IMG/VR virus record: IMGVR_UViG_3300036945_000687
Span: 1-45,474 of that record
Source of the DNA: a virus
Length of the DNA stretch: 45,474 nt
Strand: one strand, 5' to 3'
Part shown: positions 16,005 through 22,526 of the stretch, in pieces
How the letters are laid out: each line of letters begins with the position of its first letter
Numbering within the stretch: the stretch's first letter is position 1
Program-made: the position numbers and the translations under genes
The notes under the pieces: generated by a model
What the model saw: only the letters and a program-made list of their open reading frames with translations
Database searches by the model: none
Told to the model about the DNA's origin: nothing

Positions 16005-16186
16005 TAAACAGCCTCCAGCCCATAAACTTCCAATAGGGTTTCGGCTGCATCATCAGTGATGACACCCATATCCCTTAACTGGAGCACTACCCTACGGCGG
16101 GTATCCTGCCCCTCGTAGGTTTCCACCAGAGCACCCATCAAAGATAGGCGCTTTGCCCGAAGCAAAATGTAGGAAACATCGGCCAT
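16004..16186 (-). CDS. Small hypothetical protein, replication operon
   Basis: 60 residues, helical (L-L-R-A-K-R-L-S-L-M-G-A-L-V). It touches the start of the loader gene and shares its first base with the end of the gene upstream, so it is likely co-translated. The acidic C-terminus with I-T-D-D-A-A-E-T-L-L is unremarkable. Not recognised. Confidence 0.55.
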   Translation of the reverse strand: MADVSYILLRAKRLSLMGALVETYEGQDTRRRVVLQLRDMGVITDDAAETLLEVYGLEAV

Positions 16187-16389
16187 TAGCTAAGCCTCCA
16201 AAATGCTTGAATGAAAGCGGCCCAAGCGTCCGAAACGAGGATTTGAAAGCATTCCTCGTCGGTCAGCGTAGGATCGGCGCGCTCTGACAGACGTAGAGCG
16301 CAGTAACGGGCGTAGGCTTTGTTTGCCTGTGCTTCGTCAAAGCCGGTTATGAGTATCGGCAGGGAAGCGTCTTGGATGGGGCCGCTCAT
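16186..16389 (-). CDS. Small hypothetical protein, replication operon
   Basis: 67 residues, helical, with Y-A-R-Y-C-A-L-R-L-S and a Trp-rich C-terminus (D-A-W-A-A-F-I-Q-A-F-W). Overlaps the RusA-like gene stop by 4 bases and abuts the next gene. No recognisable domain. Expressed with the replication genes by position. Confidence 0.55.
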   Translation of the reverse strand: MSGPIQDASLPILITGFDEAQANKAYARYCALRLSERADPTLTDEECFQILVSDAWAAFIQAFWRLS

Positions 16390-16742
16390 AGCGACACCTC
16401 GATATAAAACCGGCCTTTGCGCGCCGTATCGAACTCGACAACAGGCGCTTCAAAATGGCGGTCATTGATGCCGAGAGCGTCGGCAATTCCGTCCAGGTAC
16501 GCCTTTGCAGCAGCCGAGCAGTTATCCTTGTCAGGTAGCGGCCCTGTCTTCTTGCCTGATACGATAATCTTGACGGGGATGCGGACAGGGTGGCTCTCAG
16601 GCTTAACCGTGCCGAACACTTCCCAAGCGCCAGCCATGCCCCAACCGCGATGCTTTACCTTTTGCCGGTTTACAGCATGGTAGTTGCTGCGCGGACCATT
16701 CGGCCAAAGCAGTTTGTCGGGATATGGCAGGTCCACAATCAT
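16386..16742 (-). CDS. RusA-like Holliday junction resolvase
   Basis: 118 residues from ATG 16742, chosen because it overlaps the stop of the gene before (ATGA); the open frame continues upstream without a better start. The core has P-D-K-D-N then K-A-Y-L-D-G-I-A-D-A-L-G-I-N-D-R-H-F, the conserved Asp residues of the RusA family that bind metal. It would resolve branched DNA made during recombination and replication before packaging. Confidence 0.82.
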   Translation of the reverse strand: MIVDLPYPDKLLWPNGPRSNYHAVNRQKVKHRGWGMAGAWEVFGTVKPESHPVRIPVKIIVSGKKTGPLPDKDNCSAAAKAYLDGIADALGINDRHFEAPVVEFDTARKGRFYIEVSL

Positions 16743-16936
16743 GCCGCCAACTCCACCAACGAAGCCTTGACCTCTGCCCAATAGGCAAGAGCCGTGCTTT
16801 CACCGATGCCCATTGCCTTGGCGGCGGCGCGGATCGTTTGGCCGTCTGCCACACGGTCTGCCAGTTCATCGCGACGCGCGAGACGTAGGGCGGTTTGTTT
16901 GGCGCGTGCCAGTGCAGCGGCTTCTGTGCGTGTCAT
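16739..16936 (-). CDS. Small helix-turn-helix protein
   Basis: 65 residues. Residues 27-60 read D-R-V-A-D-G-Q-T-I-R-A-A-A-K-A-M-G-I with a following S-T-A-L-A-Y-W, a good helix-turn-helix pair like those of resolvase-type and terminase-type DNA-binding domains. The N-terminus is Ala/Arg-rich. Regulatory or DNA-binding role inferred from this alone. Overlaps its neighbours by 4 bases on both sides. Confidence 0.55.
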   Translation of the reverse strand: MTRTEAAALARAKQTALRLARRDELADRVADGQTIRAAAKAMGIGESTALAYWAEVKASLVELAA

Positions 16937-17214
16937 GCCACCCGCCTTGCTGAGCAGAGTGCAGCGACAAACCGGCGGTTCGCCTCGTCCATGCTGTTCT
17001 GATAGCGTTCGTCCATCCAGACGACGGTACGGTCGAAGTCACGTTGGGCGCGGCCTATCTTGGCTTTGTGCGATTGGCGGAATTTGGCGATAGTCTGGAC
17101 GCATGGCGAGTTGTCGTAATGTGCTGCTATCTCGCGGCAGATACGTTCGTTGCTGTCGATATACTGGACAAGGCAACGCGCCATCGCGTTCGGGCTGTTG
17201 TGAAATTCACGCAT
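16933..17214 (-). CDS. Hypothetical charged helical protein
   Basis: 93 residues with many Arg, Asp and Asn. A central helix Q-S-H-K-A-K-I-G-R-A-Q-R-D-F-D-R-T-V may bind nucleic acid. It touches the regulator gene upstream by one base. Not recognised. Confidence 0.5.
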   Translation of the reverse strand: MREFHNSPNAMARCLVQYIDSNERICREIAAHYDNSPCVQTIAKFRQSHKAKIGRAQRDFDRTVVWMDERYQNSMDEANRRFVAALCSARRVA

Positions 17215-17681
17215 TACGCTGCACCGCCCGCGCTCGAAAGCGGCAGGAACGTAGCAACCAACTGGTCAGCAGCATCGCGGACAGCTTGGCGCTCAGTGTG
17301 ATCGAAGCGACCATCAGCCGCAGCGGTCGCAATCGTCGCCATATGCGGCAGCGCGCTTGAAACGATGTGATGCGCTTCAACCTGCTGCGCATCGACACGG
17401 CGCGCGGTGTAGCAGATCACGCCCACCAAAGCAGAGACGCAATCTTCGCCCAGCGCGTAAGCAAGGTTGAAGGCATCAGCAGCGGAAATGCGGCGTTGCT
17501 TGGCTGGATCACGCGAAACGATTTGGTCAATCGTGTAGACGTTAACCGCGCTCTCCTTTTCGAGAGTGCCACGGTTGAATGTACGGCCATCGTATGCGCG
17601 ATGGATATGGCGGCGTAAAATGGTGCGGATTTGTTCGTCCGATGTCATGCCGACATTTTGGACAGAATTGTGTTCAGGCAC
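17214..17681 (-). CDS. Phage regulatory protein (CII-position HTH)
   Basis: 155 residues from a GTG at 17681 with GAGG about six bases upstream; the later ATG 17648 has no such site. It has an H-R-A-Y-D-G-R-T-F-N-R-G-T-L-E-K-E-S-A-V-N helix-turn-helix-like segment (residues about 27-50) followed by the W-less repeat S-A-A-D-A-F-N-L-A-Y-A-L-G-E-D and a C-terminal acidic helix. This is a recurrent regulatory gene in alphaproteobacterial prophages, lying like lambda cII between cro and the replication genes. Target unknown. Confidence 0.6.
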   Translation of the reverse strand: MPEHNSVQNVGMTSDEQIRTILRRHIHRAYDGRTFNRGTLEKESAVNVYTIDQIVSRDPAKQRRISAADAFNLAYALGEDCVSALVGVICYTARRVDAQQVEAHHIVSSALPHMATIATAAADGRFDHTERQAVRDAADQLVATFLPLSSAGGAA

Positions 17682-17711
17682 TTGCTACCTCACAATTATG
17701 GAAAGAGTTGA

Positions 17712-17816
17712 TCACAGCAGCCCGCAGGCTTTGAAAATGAGCAGCCAAAGGCAGCCAGAGGCACAGCCACCGAAAACGAGCGCGTTACGGGCGCGGGCTT
17801 GGGTGTTGCGGCCCAT
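17712..17816 (-). CDS. Possible small membrane protein (34 residues)
   Basis: A basic start (M-G-R-N-T-Q-A-R-A-R) followed by a hydrophobic stretch that could span the membrane once. The ribosome site is weak and the ORF is short. It lies between the regulator and the cro-side genes on the same strand. Included as a possibility only. Confidence 0.28.
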   Translation of the reverse strand: MGRNTQARARNALVFGGCASGCLWLLIFKACGLL

Positions 17817-17903
17817 GGGTCAGCGCCCTTCACCGGAGGAGATTGACTCTCCCCCGGCTTTGGCCATCGTTGCGCTTCCAAACACCAACGAAGGAATCGA
17901 AGA

Positions 17904-18056
17904 ATGGCCGTATCTGACGACGCCGCCGCCATTGCCGCCGCACAACTTGCCGCCGCTCTTGCGCACACCAAGGAAGTTCAGAGCGCAATCGCTCCCGAAA
18001 TGGCCTTGCTGCAAATTCACAAACGCTTTTTTGACAGGATCAAGAGCGCGAAGTGA
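17904..18056 (+). CDS. Small Ala-rich protein on the opposite strand
   Basis: 50 residues: M-A-V-S-D-D-A-A-A-I-A-A-A-Q-L-A-A-A-L-A then V-Q-S-A-I-A-P-E-M-A-L-L-Q-I. AAGGA stands eight bases before the ATG and the codons follow a strong third-position GC pattern, so it looks coded rather than chance. It points against the leftward operon around it and its end overlaps by 17 bases the end of the gene at 18040-18201. No function suggested. Confidence 0.45.
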   Translation: MAVSDDAAAIAAAQLAAALAHTKEVQSAIAPEMALLQIHKRFFDRIKSAK

Positions 18057-18201
18057 TAGCGTTAATGTGTTCGAGCAGGTCTCTGGCGGTCTGCTCGTCC
18101 GCGCCAGTGACGAAAGCGTAAATCCGCTGGGCTTGCTCGATATTACCGTTGGCAAGTCCGACGCAACGCAGGGCGACTTCTTGCTGTTCAGGCGAACGCA
18201 T
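18040..18201 (-). CDS. Small protein downstream of cro
   Basis: 53 residues: M-R-S-P-E-Q-Q-E-V-A-L-R-C-V then A-Q-R-I-Y-A-F-V-T-G and T-A-R-D-L-L-E-H-I-N. The start has AAGGA 8-9 bases upstream. It is helical and shows normal coding composition. It directly follows cro on the same strand, so it should be in the same early leftward transcript. A longer open frame covering it (17820-18236) has a shadow-like Ser/Gly composition and is rejected. Confidence 0.6.
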   Translation of the reverse strand: MRSPEQQEVALRCVGLANGNIEQAQRIYAFVTGADEQTARDLLEHINAITSRS

Positions 18202-18239
18202 GGTGTGTTTCCTTTTGTGATGTGTTGCGCGCCCATGGG

Positions 18240-18449
18240 TCAGGCGGCTTGGGATGGGGTGTTGGCCAGCGCAGCCAGATCGACGCCGCTTTGCTCTGCA
18301 AGCCTACGAACGTCCGGCATCCGCCAATCTGGGATTTCCCCGCTTTTGGAAAACTTCCAACTGGACACGGTTGAAGGTGTGAGGTTCAGCGCCGTGGCGA
18401 CTTTAGAAGTTCCCCCAAGCGCGGCGATGATGGTTGAAGCGTTCTGCAT
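18240..18449 (-). CDS. Cro-like repressor
   Basis: 69 residues, the usual length. Residues 5-45 give an HTH of the Cro/YdaS type: A-A-L-G-G-T-S-K-V-A-T-A-L-N-L-T-P-S-T-V-S-S-W. It faces the CI gene across the operators. The predicted -10 (18456-18461) ends only six bases before the ATG, so its mRNA would be leaderless. Likely represses the CI side to commit to lysis, by lambda analogy. Confidence 0.82.
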   Translation of the reverse strand: MQNASTIIAALGGTSKVATALNLTPSTVSSWKFSKSGEIPDWRMPDVRRLAEQSGVDLAALANTPSQAA

Positions 18450-18455
18450 TCCCGA

Positions 18456-18484
18456 CAGTTACGATAATCGTAACTTGATTGCAA
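18456..18484 (-). promoter_or_regulatory. Leftward promoter (pR-like) for cro
   Basis: On the minus strand TTGCAA (18484-18479) is followed after 17 bases by TAACTG (18461-18456). The perfect operator palindrome lies in the spacer and -10. Spacer and -10 resemble those of the rightward promoter at 20089-20117 (both end in TTATCG then TAAC), which supports both. Confidence 0.7.
18458..18474. promoter_or_regulatory. Operator site O1 (perfect palindrome)
   Basis: GTTACGATAATCGTAAC, a perfect 8+1+8 inverted repeat overlapping the cro promoter. Related sites occur at 18492, 18518, 20074 and 20099, so it is the likely CI/Cro site. Confidence 0.85.
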
Positions 18485-18491
18485 GCGGGTA

Positions 18492-18508
18492 ATTACGATG
18501 TCCGTTAT
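18492..18508. promoter_or_regulatory. Operator-like site O2 (half conserved)
   Basis: The left half ATTACGAT matches the operator; the right half is diverged (CGTTAT). It is 26 bases from the next site, centre to centre. Overlaps the region where the CI gene could begin at 18498. Confidence 0.45.
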
Positions 18509-18517
18509 CGACGGCGC

Positions 18518-18534
18518 ATTACGATTTTCGCATG
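18518..18534. promoter_or_regulatory. Operator-like site O3
   Basis: ATTACGATTTTCGCATG keeps the left half and part of the right half of the palindrome. It lies just upstream of the likely CI start (18543), fitting autoregulation of the repressor. Confidence 0.55.
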
Positions 18535-18542
18535 GTGTGCCA

Positions 18543-19136
18543 ATGGTCACACATGACGAAATCATCGCAGAACTGGTGCGCCAGCTTGATGCCAAAAAGG
18601 TAACTGGGCGCGGGATAGCCTCGCTGTTAAAGATTGCACCGGCGCGCGTCACCGAAATGCGGAAGGGTGAACGTCGAGTGCAGCCTCACGAAATGTCAGT
18701 GCTTGCCCAATTTTTCGGCATGGGTGAAATTGATACTGGCCCAGACACCAATGTCATTTGGGTGCCTGTCATTGGCATAGCGGCGGCGGGCTGCTGGAAA
18801 GAGGCTATCGAACTGCCGTCCTTCTTGGTGCCAAGAATTAGAAAGGCTGGATGCAACCAGGCATTTGCCGTTCAGATCGACGGCGATAGTATGGATAAAC
18901 TACTGCCAGACGGCGGCTATGCAGTGATTGACCCCGATCAAAAGCAGTTGAACGATAAACGCATCTACTTGATCCAGAACGGCGGCGGCGAGACAACTAT
19001 CAAACGCTACCGCACCGAGCCTTCACGCTTTGAGCCGGTTTCCAACAACCCCTCACACAAGATCATCCATATGGGAGAGCACGAAATAATCGTGCTGGGG
19101 CGCGTCGTTTCCTATACCAGCGATGTAGGTTTGTGA
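18543..19136 (+). CDS. CI/LexA-type phage repressor (S24 peptidase)
   Basis: 197 residues from ATG 18543. The N-terminal HTH is followed by V-I-G-I-A-A-A-G-C-W with the Ala82-Gly83 bond as likely self-cleavage site. The S24 catalytic pair is S116 (D-G-D-S-M-D) and K154 (T-I-K-R-Y-R). This should bind the operators in the lysogen and be inactivated through RecA after DNA damage. An in-frame ATG at 18498 gives 15 more residues, but it lies in operator O2; neither start has a strong ribosome site. Confidence 0.9.
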   Translation: MVTHDEIIAELVRQLDAKKVTGRGIASLLKIAPARVTEMRKGERRVQPHEMSVLAQFFGMGEIDTGPDTNVIWVPVIGIAAAGCWKEAIELPSFLVPRIRKAGCNQAFAVQIDGDSMDKLLPDGGYAVIDPDQKQLNDKRIYLIQNGGGETTIKRYRTEPSRFEPVSNNPSHKIIHMGEHEIIVLGRVVSYTSDVGL

Positions 19137-19390
19137 TGATGCGCATCACCGGAATTGCGTTATCGTTGCTGGTTGCGATTCCTGCATTCGCGCAAGCCGA
19201 ACCTGCAAGCCCCGGCCCCCACACACTCGTTATCTCCGACAGACAGGGCATGACGCGTATAGACTACCCAACGGGTGCAAAGTGCCTTCGCGCACGGGAT
19301 GCGATACGTAAACAGACTGCGCCGCCACCAAACACACCCGGCGTCATTTATGGCCGGTCCAGCGTCAAAGCATTCTGCGTCCCCCGCTAA
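19136..19390 (+). CDS. Small secreted protein in the lysogen transcript
   Basis: 84 residues; the start overlaps the repressor stop (TGATG). Residues 4-20 are a clear Sec signal peptide (I-A-L-S-L-L-V-A-I-P-A-F-A-Q-A), cleaved after A-Q-A or A-F-A. The mature part is about 65 residues, basic, with two cysteines. Being behind CI, it should be made in the prophage state, as is usual for lysogenic-conversion or superinfection-exclusion proteins. Family not recognised. Confidence 0.65.
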   Translation: MMRITGIALSLLVAIPAFAQAEPASPGPHTLVISDRQGMTRIDYPTGAKCLRARDAIRKQTAPPPNTPGVIYGRSSVKAFCVPR

Positions 19391-19421
19391 CCCGCCCTGT
19401 TTGTGATGTGAGGAAAAACTA

Positions 19422-19844
19422 ATGGCAGTTTTTATAGGTGGTGGAAATTTTGGCACCGCGCCGGATGGTTGGTATTTCGACGTACTCACAAACATTTGCT
19501 CCGGTTTTGAAATGGGCACAGAGCGCGGCGAAGACGTGTGGCTTCAAGGCAAAGTCATCGATGGTCAGTTCATCTTTAACGGGCGCTTATTCACAAAGTC
19601 CGGGCAAGTCGGCGCGATCTTTGATAGTTTTCCTGCCCGGCAAGCCCCCGAAGGCTGGACCCAGCGACGCCGTATCGACGTTGAAGGCTATGAGTTGGTC
19701 AACATCGACGGCGAGGTGATCTTTTCCTATCGGGTAGATGGCAAAGGTTGCACCGTCGATGTTGACTTATACAAGGCTGATGGCTCCTTAGGTGTCCACA
19801 GAGGCCAAGACGGCATAATCTGCCACATTCCCTTGCGCATGTGA
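19422..19844 (+). CDS. Hypothetical protein, lysogen transcript
   Basis: 140 residues, Gly-rich, mostly beta (G-G-G-N-F-G-T-A-P-D-G-W-Y-F-D then E-D-V-W-L-Q-G-K-V-I-D-G-Q-F-I-F-N-G), preceded by a GAGGAAAA region. No signal peptide or membrane segment. It ends before a terminator, so it shares the CI transcript. Function unknown; exclusion or immunity is only suggested by position. Confidence 0.6.
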   Translation: MAVFIGGGNFGTAPDGWYFDVLTNICSGFEMGTERGEDVWLQGKVIDGQFIFNGRLFTKSGQVGAIFDSFPARQAPEGWTQRRRIDVEGYELVNIDGEVIFSYRVDGKGCTVDVDLYKADGSLGVHRGQDGIICHIPLRM

Positions 19845-19991
19845 CTGGACTTCATCCAGCCACGCTGAAACGTCGGCCAGAATTTCAGCCTTTGGCTTGC
19901 TGGCCAAGCGAACCGTATTTTCCGTAAAGCTATCGTTCGGTGTGATGTGAATCGTACTTGTAGCGATCACAAAAGCATTCTGAATATCCAT
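19788..19991 (-). CDS. Possible antisense small protein
   Basis: 67 residues with normal composition (I-H-I-T-P-N-D-S-F-T-E-N-T-V) and GAGG just upstream of the ATG, but it overlaps the end of the plus-strand gene by 57 bases and begins next to a terminator. No promoter is evident on this strand beyond the operator region at 20.1 kb. Uncertain. Confidence 0.35.
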   Translation of the reverse strand: MDIQNAFVIATSTIHITPNDSFTENTVRLASKPKAEILADVSAWLDEVQSHAQGNVADYAVLASVDT

Positions 19992-20022
19992 AAAGCCTCG
20001 CTCGTTTGAGTGGGGCTTTTTT
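19992..20022 (+). terminator. Intrinsic terminator after the CI operon
   Basis: Stem AAAGCCTC (19992-19999) pairs with GGGGCTTT (20011-20018), one wobble, 11-base loop, then a run of T. It ends the rightward lysogen transcript before the early promoter at 20.1 kb. Confidence 0.75.
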
Positions 20023-20073
20023 GCGCCCCGTGTGAGGGTGATAGCAGGCTAAAAAACGAAAGGCACCAAATTA

Positions 20074-20090
20074 ATTACGATTTTCGTATT
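20074..20090. promoter_or_regulatory. Operator-like site O4 (OL cluster)
   Basis: ATTACGATTTTCGTATT matches the operator well in both halves. It overlaps the -35 of the rightward early promoter and lies 25 bases from O5, centre to centre. Confidence 0.65.
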
Positions 20091-20117
20091 GACGTAAGAT
20101 TACGGTTATCGTAACAA
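20089..20117 (+). promoter_or_regulatory. Rightward early promoter (pL-like)
   Basis: TTGACG at 20089-20094, 17 bases, then TAACAA at 20112-20117. It drives the dense gene run from 20159 to the integrase and beyond. Operators O4 and O5 cover it, so CI should shut it off. Confidence 0.7.
20099..20115. promoter_or_regulatory. Operator-like site O5
   Basis: ATTACGGTTATCGTAAC differs from O1 at three bases. It covers the spacer and -10 of the rightward promoter. Confidence 0.75.
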
Positions 20118-20158
20118 GGCTTCAGCAAGACGGATTGCCCGTCGCTGGAGCCACCCCG

Positions 20159-20410
20159 ATGCAAATCACCCTTCACCATTTTGAACAGATCGACGGCCTT
20201 ATGTCGTCGCTCCTGCGCATGGGCGAATTTGAAACCTGCGCCGACCCGCGCGGTTATATTCGCACCGAAAACCGCCTGCTTGATGCTTGCATCGCAGCGA
20301 CCAGCTACGACTACGCGAACGACTTCGCTTCCGGCCTTGAATGCGCCGCGCACATCGTCACCGGCGGCCTGCTTGGCACGCTGGAAGTGGTTGACGAGGT
20401 GGCAGCATGA
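20159..20410 (+). CDS. Early-operon first gene, hypothetical
   Basis: 83 residues from ATG 20159 with GGAG about nine bases upstream. It begins M-Q-I-T-L-H-H-F-E-Q and has an acidic helical middle with D-A-C-I-A-A-T-S-Y-D-Y-A. It is the first gene after the early promoter and overlaps the next gene by 4 bases. First early genes often counter host defences, but nothing here shows this. Confidence 0.6.
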   Translation: MQITLHHFEQIDGLMSSLLRMGEFETCADPRGYIRTENRLLDACIAATSYDYANDFASGLECAAHIVTGGLLGTLEVVDEVAA

Positions 20411-20943
20411 ACATTGCAAACGTCACTGACGTTGTAGTGCGCCGCTTTACAGCGAAATATAAAATCAACCCTGAAACAGGGTGCTGGGAATGGCTCGCTG
20501 GGCGTTTTAATAAAGATTACGGCTGTTTTGCATTCGATGGCAAAATGGTGAAAGCTCACAGGTTTTCTTATCTACTGCACAACAGCGACCCTACTGGCGG
20601 GTTTGTATGCCACCACTGCGATAATCCAACGTGCGTAAATCCGGACCACCTATATTTAGGTGATTTCCAGTCAAATAGTGATGACCGTTTGAATAGGGGT
20701 CGCCATGCTGGATGCGCCAGTAAAGCGCCGCCGCGTGTAGTTGGTTTCGGGATTGCCCCGCTACAAATAGCAAAAGAGCGCGGAAAATGTGCGCAGTATT
20801 GCAAGAAATGCGGACATCATCGCATCGACGACCTTCCGCGATCTGGCTCCACCTCACCACGATGCCGAAATTGCAAGCGGCAGCATGTGCGCAACTCGCA
20901 CAGCGTTAAGCGCGCCCTAAAAATTGAAGGGTTGAAAGCATGA
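20407..20943 (+). CDS. HNH homing endonuclease
   Basis: 178 residues. T-G-C-W-E-W-L-A-G is followed by K-A-H-R-F-S-Y and then V-C-H-H-C-D-N-P-T-C-V-N-P-D-H-L-Y-L-G, the HNH_3 pattern with CxxC-type zinc ligands (residues about 18-82). A second zinc ribbon Y-C-K-K-C-G-H-H and C-R-N-C near residues 135-160 may bind DNA. It overlaps both neighbours by 4 bases. Confidence 0.85.
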   Translation: MNIANVTDVVVRRFTAKYKINPETGCWEWLAGRFNKDYGCFAFDGKMVKAHRFSYLLHNSDPTGGFVCHHCDNPTCVNPDHLYLGDFQSNSDDRLNRGRHAGCASKAPPRVVGFGIAPLQIAKERGKCAQYCKKCGHHRIDDLPRSGSTSPRCRNCKRQHVRNSHSVKRALKIEGLKA

Positions 20944-21317
20944 ATATTCAGACCGCCATCACCACAGCGCCCCGCGCTCTCACCGAACAACGCAACGCAT
21001 GGCATAACAAGTCCGGCGTTGGTCATTGCAGCACTTGCGACGACACCGGCATTGTCGCCAGCAACGAACGCCCCTCCACATGGAATCCATATCCTGAAGC
21101 GGCCTGCAACGATTGCAGCGGTGAAGATACCGCCTGCGAAGTGTGCGGGAACACCGTGCATGTGAAGGGCTGGGACTGCCTCGTTTGCGATATGGCGTTG
21201 GAGATCCCCGCCAGCCAGCTTGACGAGGACACCGCGCTTATTCTGGCACAGTCGCTGGTTGCCGCTGTCAAGGCTGCTGCAAAGCACCGGGCGCAGGTTC
21301 GGGAGTTGGCGGCATGA
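20940..21317 (+). CDS. Zinc-ribbon hypothetical protein
   Basis: 125 residues with three CxxC-type groups: C-S-T-C, C-N-D-C and C-E-V-C plus C-L-V-C, so two zinc ribbons are likely (residues about 30-85). A helical Ala-rich C-terminus follows. Such small early zinc proteins are frequent in phages of this type. Role unknown. Confidence 0.55.
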   Translation: MNIQTAITTAPRALTEQRNAWHNKSGVGHCSTCDDTGIVASNERPSTWNPYPEAACNDCSGEDTACEVCGNTVHVKGWDCLVCDMALEIPASQLDEDTALILAQSLVAAVKAAAKHRAQVRELAA

Positions 21318-21634
21318 GCGCGCTGACTGCAGGTAACTGGATTGCGTTCCAGAGCGAAAGCCAAAAGGCAAACGTCACTAAATCCCCACTGCCACACTGG
21401 TCAGTTGGTATCGAGCATGAGAACAACCTCTGCCACGGCGTAGGCGCAAGCGGCACATACATGCTGGTTAGCGGCATTTGCAGCGAGGCCGACGCTAAGG
21501 CGATGGCAGCAAGCAAAGACCTCCTCGAACTGGCCTATCAATACCAGTCCGACCTACGCCACCCGCCCACCGCTGACAGCGTAACCCGCCGACTTGAGCG
21601 CATTGCCGCCGTGTTGGCGAAGGTTGGTGCGTGA
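21314..21634 (+). CDS. Hypothetical early protein
   Basis: 106 residues. The first half is beta-like (G-N-W-I-A-F-Q-S-E-S, W-S-V-G-I-E), the second half is helical and ends L-E-R-I-A-A-V-L-A-K-V. Overlaps neighbours by 4 and 1 bases. The layout W-x-V ... N-x-x-A-x-A-M-A resembles common early-phage proteins of unknown role. Confidence 0.5.
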   Translation: MSALTAGNWIAFQSESQKANVTKSPLPHWSVGIEHENNLCHGVGASGTYMLVSGICSEADAKAMAASKDLLELAYQYQSDLRHPPTADSVTRRLERIAAVLAKVGA

Positions 21635-21807
21635 TGGATAAGTTGGATTACCGCGTGGCATCCGTTGTGATTGGCTCACAGGCATTCTCAGCCGGTTGCG
21701 ATGCTTTGCTTAGCGCGCATCAAGCAAAATTCCTTTGGGCAATTGTCGCAGGTTTTGCGGCTTACGGCCTTGGTTGGCTCACAGTCGCATTGTGGAGGGA
21801 AGCATGA
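21634..21807 (+). CDS. Small membrane protein
   Basis: 57 residues starting in the previous stop (TGATG). Residues 31-53 (F-L-W-A-I-V-A-G-F-A-A-Y-G-L-G-W-L-T-V-A) should form one membrane helix. It ends overlapping the next ATG. Not recognised. Confidence 0.5.
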   Translation: MDKLDYRVASVVIGSQAFSAGCDALLSAHQAKFLWAIVAGFAAYGLGWLTVALWREA

Positions 21808-21992
21808 ACCCCACAGGCTGGAACGTCTCCTACAACGACGCCGCCGTTTCCGATCCTTGGCAGGCAAGCCACCTCGACAAATGCGTGACCGTGTTTGGCC
21901 GGGACATTGCTGAGCTTGGGCTTGCGATGATCGATGAACACCGCCGCCATTCGCCCGATGCGCGTTGGCTGGCACAGGCTGGGGTACGGTGA
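21804..21992 (+). CDS. Hypothetical early protein
   Basis: 62 residues from ATG 21804. W-N-V-S-Y-N-D-A-A-V-S-D-P-W-Q-A-S-H then a helix with C-V-T-V-F-G-R-D. Starts in the previous stop and is followed by another TGATG junction. Unknown function. Confidence 0.5.
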   Translation: MNPTGWNVSYNDAAVSDPWQASHLDKCVTVFGRDIAELGLAMIDEHRRHSPDARWLAQAGVR

Positions 21993-22141
21993 TGCAACCC
22001 ACATACGAAACCTTCGACGCGCAACTGAAAGCCACGCTGGAAAGCCTGCGCCGCTGGAACGAAGCCGAGCGCGAGGTTGCACAAGCACGCTTGGATATGG
22101 CCCGCGATGTTCGGGCGCAGATCAAGGACGCGACACAATGA
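21992..22141 (+). CDS. Small charged helical protein
   Basis: 49 residues, one long amphipathic helix (A-T-L-E-S-L-R-R-W-N-E-A-E-R-E-V). It starts in the previous stop codon and its end overlaps the next ATG. Unknown function. Confidence 0.45.
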   Translation: MQPTYETFDAQLKATLESLRRWNEAEREVAQARLDMARDVRAQIKDATQ

Positions 22142-22401
22142 GCACACTTTACCCCTGTCTGCGCGCCGAAATTGCTGGCGGCACATTCATTCACGAAACT
22201 TGGGATGATTGCGTCAATGCTAGACTAATCGCGCTGGTCGATAGTTCTTACACCGCCGAAATGTTTTGCCGGATGCTGGCTGAGAAATGCTCGCCAGAAG
22301 ATGGTCGCCATTGGATTATCACCAACGCGACTGGCGGCAATCAGGAACGCTGGAACCGCAAGCGTGTGGACGCCGAGCGCGCCAAGACAGGTGCCGCATG
22401 A
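22138..22401 (+). CDS. Hypothetical early protein
   Basis: 87 residues from ATG 22138, chosen by the ATGA overlap. Mixed helix and strand with three Cys (Y-P-C-L-R-A-E, M-F-C-R-M-L-A-E-K-C). A region W-D-D-C-V-N-A-R-L-I could be a small globular domain. Unknown. Confidence 0.5.
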   Translation: MSTLYPCLRAEIAGGTFIHETWDDCVNARLIALVDSSYTAEMFCRMLAEKCSPEDGRHWIITNATGGNQERWNRKRVDAERAKTGAA

Positions 22402-22526
22402 AGCACACCCTCTCCCAGATCGCCCACACGTACCGCAGCAACCCGCGCGACTTTTGGCAATGCACTGCTGTTGTGCCGGTTGCGTTCAGTTTCTTTGTCA
22501 CCCTGCTTTGGATTGCATCGCGATGA
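22398..22526 (+). CDS. Small membrane protein
   Basis: 42 residues; residues 21-40 (C-T-A-V-V-P-V-A-F-S-F-F-V-T-L-L-W-I-A-S) are one membrane helix after a polar N-terminus. ATGA overlaps on both sides. Function unknown. Confidence 0.48.
   Translation: MKHTLSQIAHTYRSNPRDFWQCTAVVPVAFSFFVTLLWIASR

Noticed and set aside
17820-18236. 138-codon minus-strand frame
   Set aside because: Ser/Gly/Pro-rich without structure; two shorter ORFs with good ribosome sites explain the region better.
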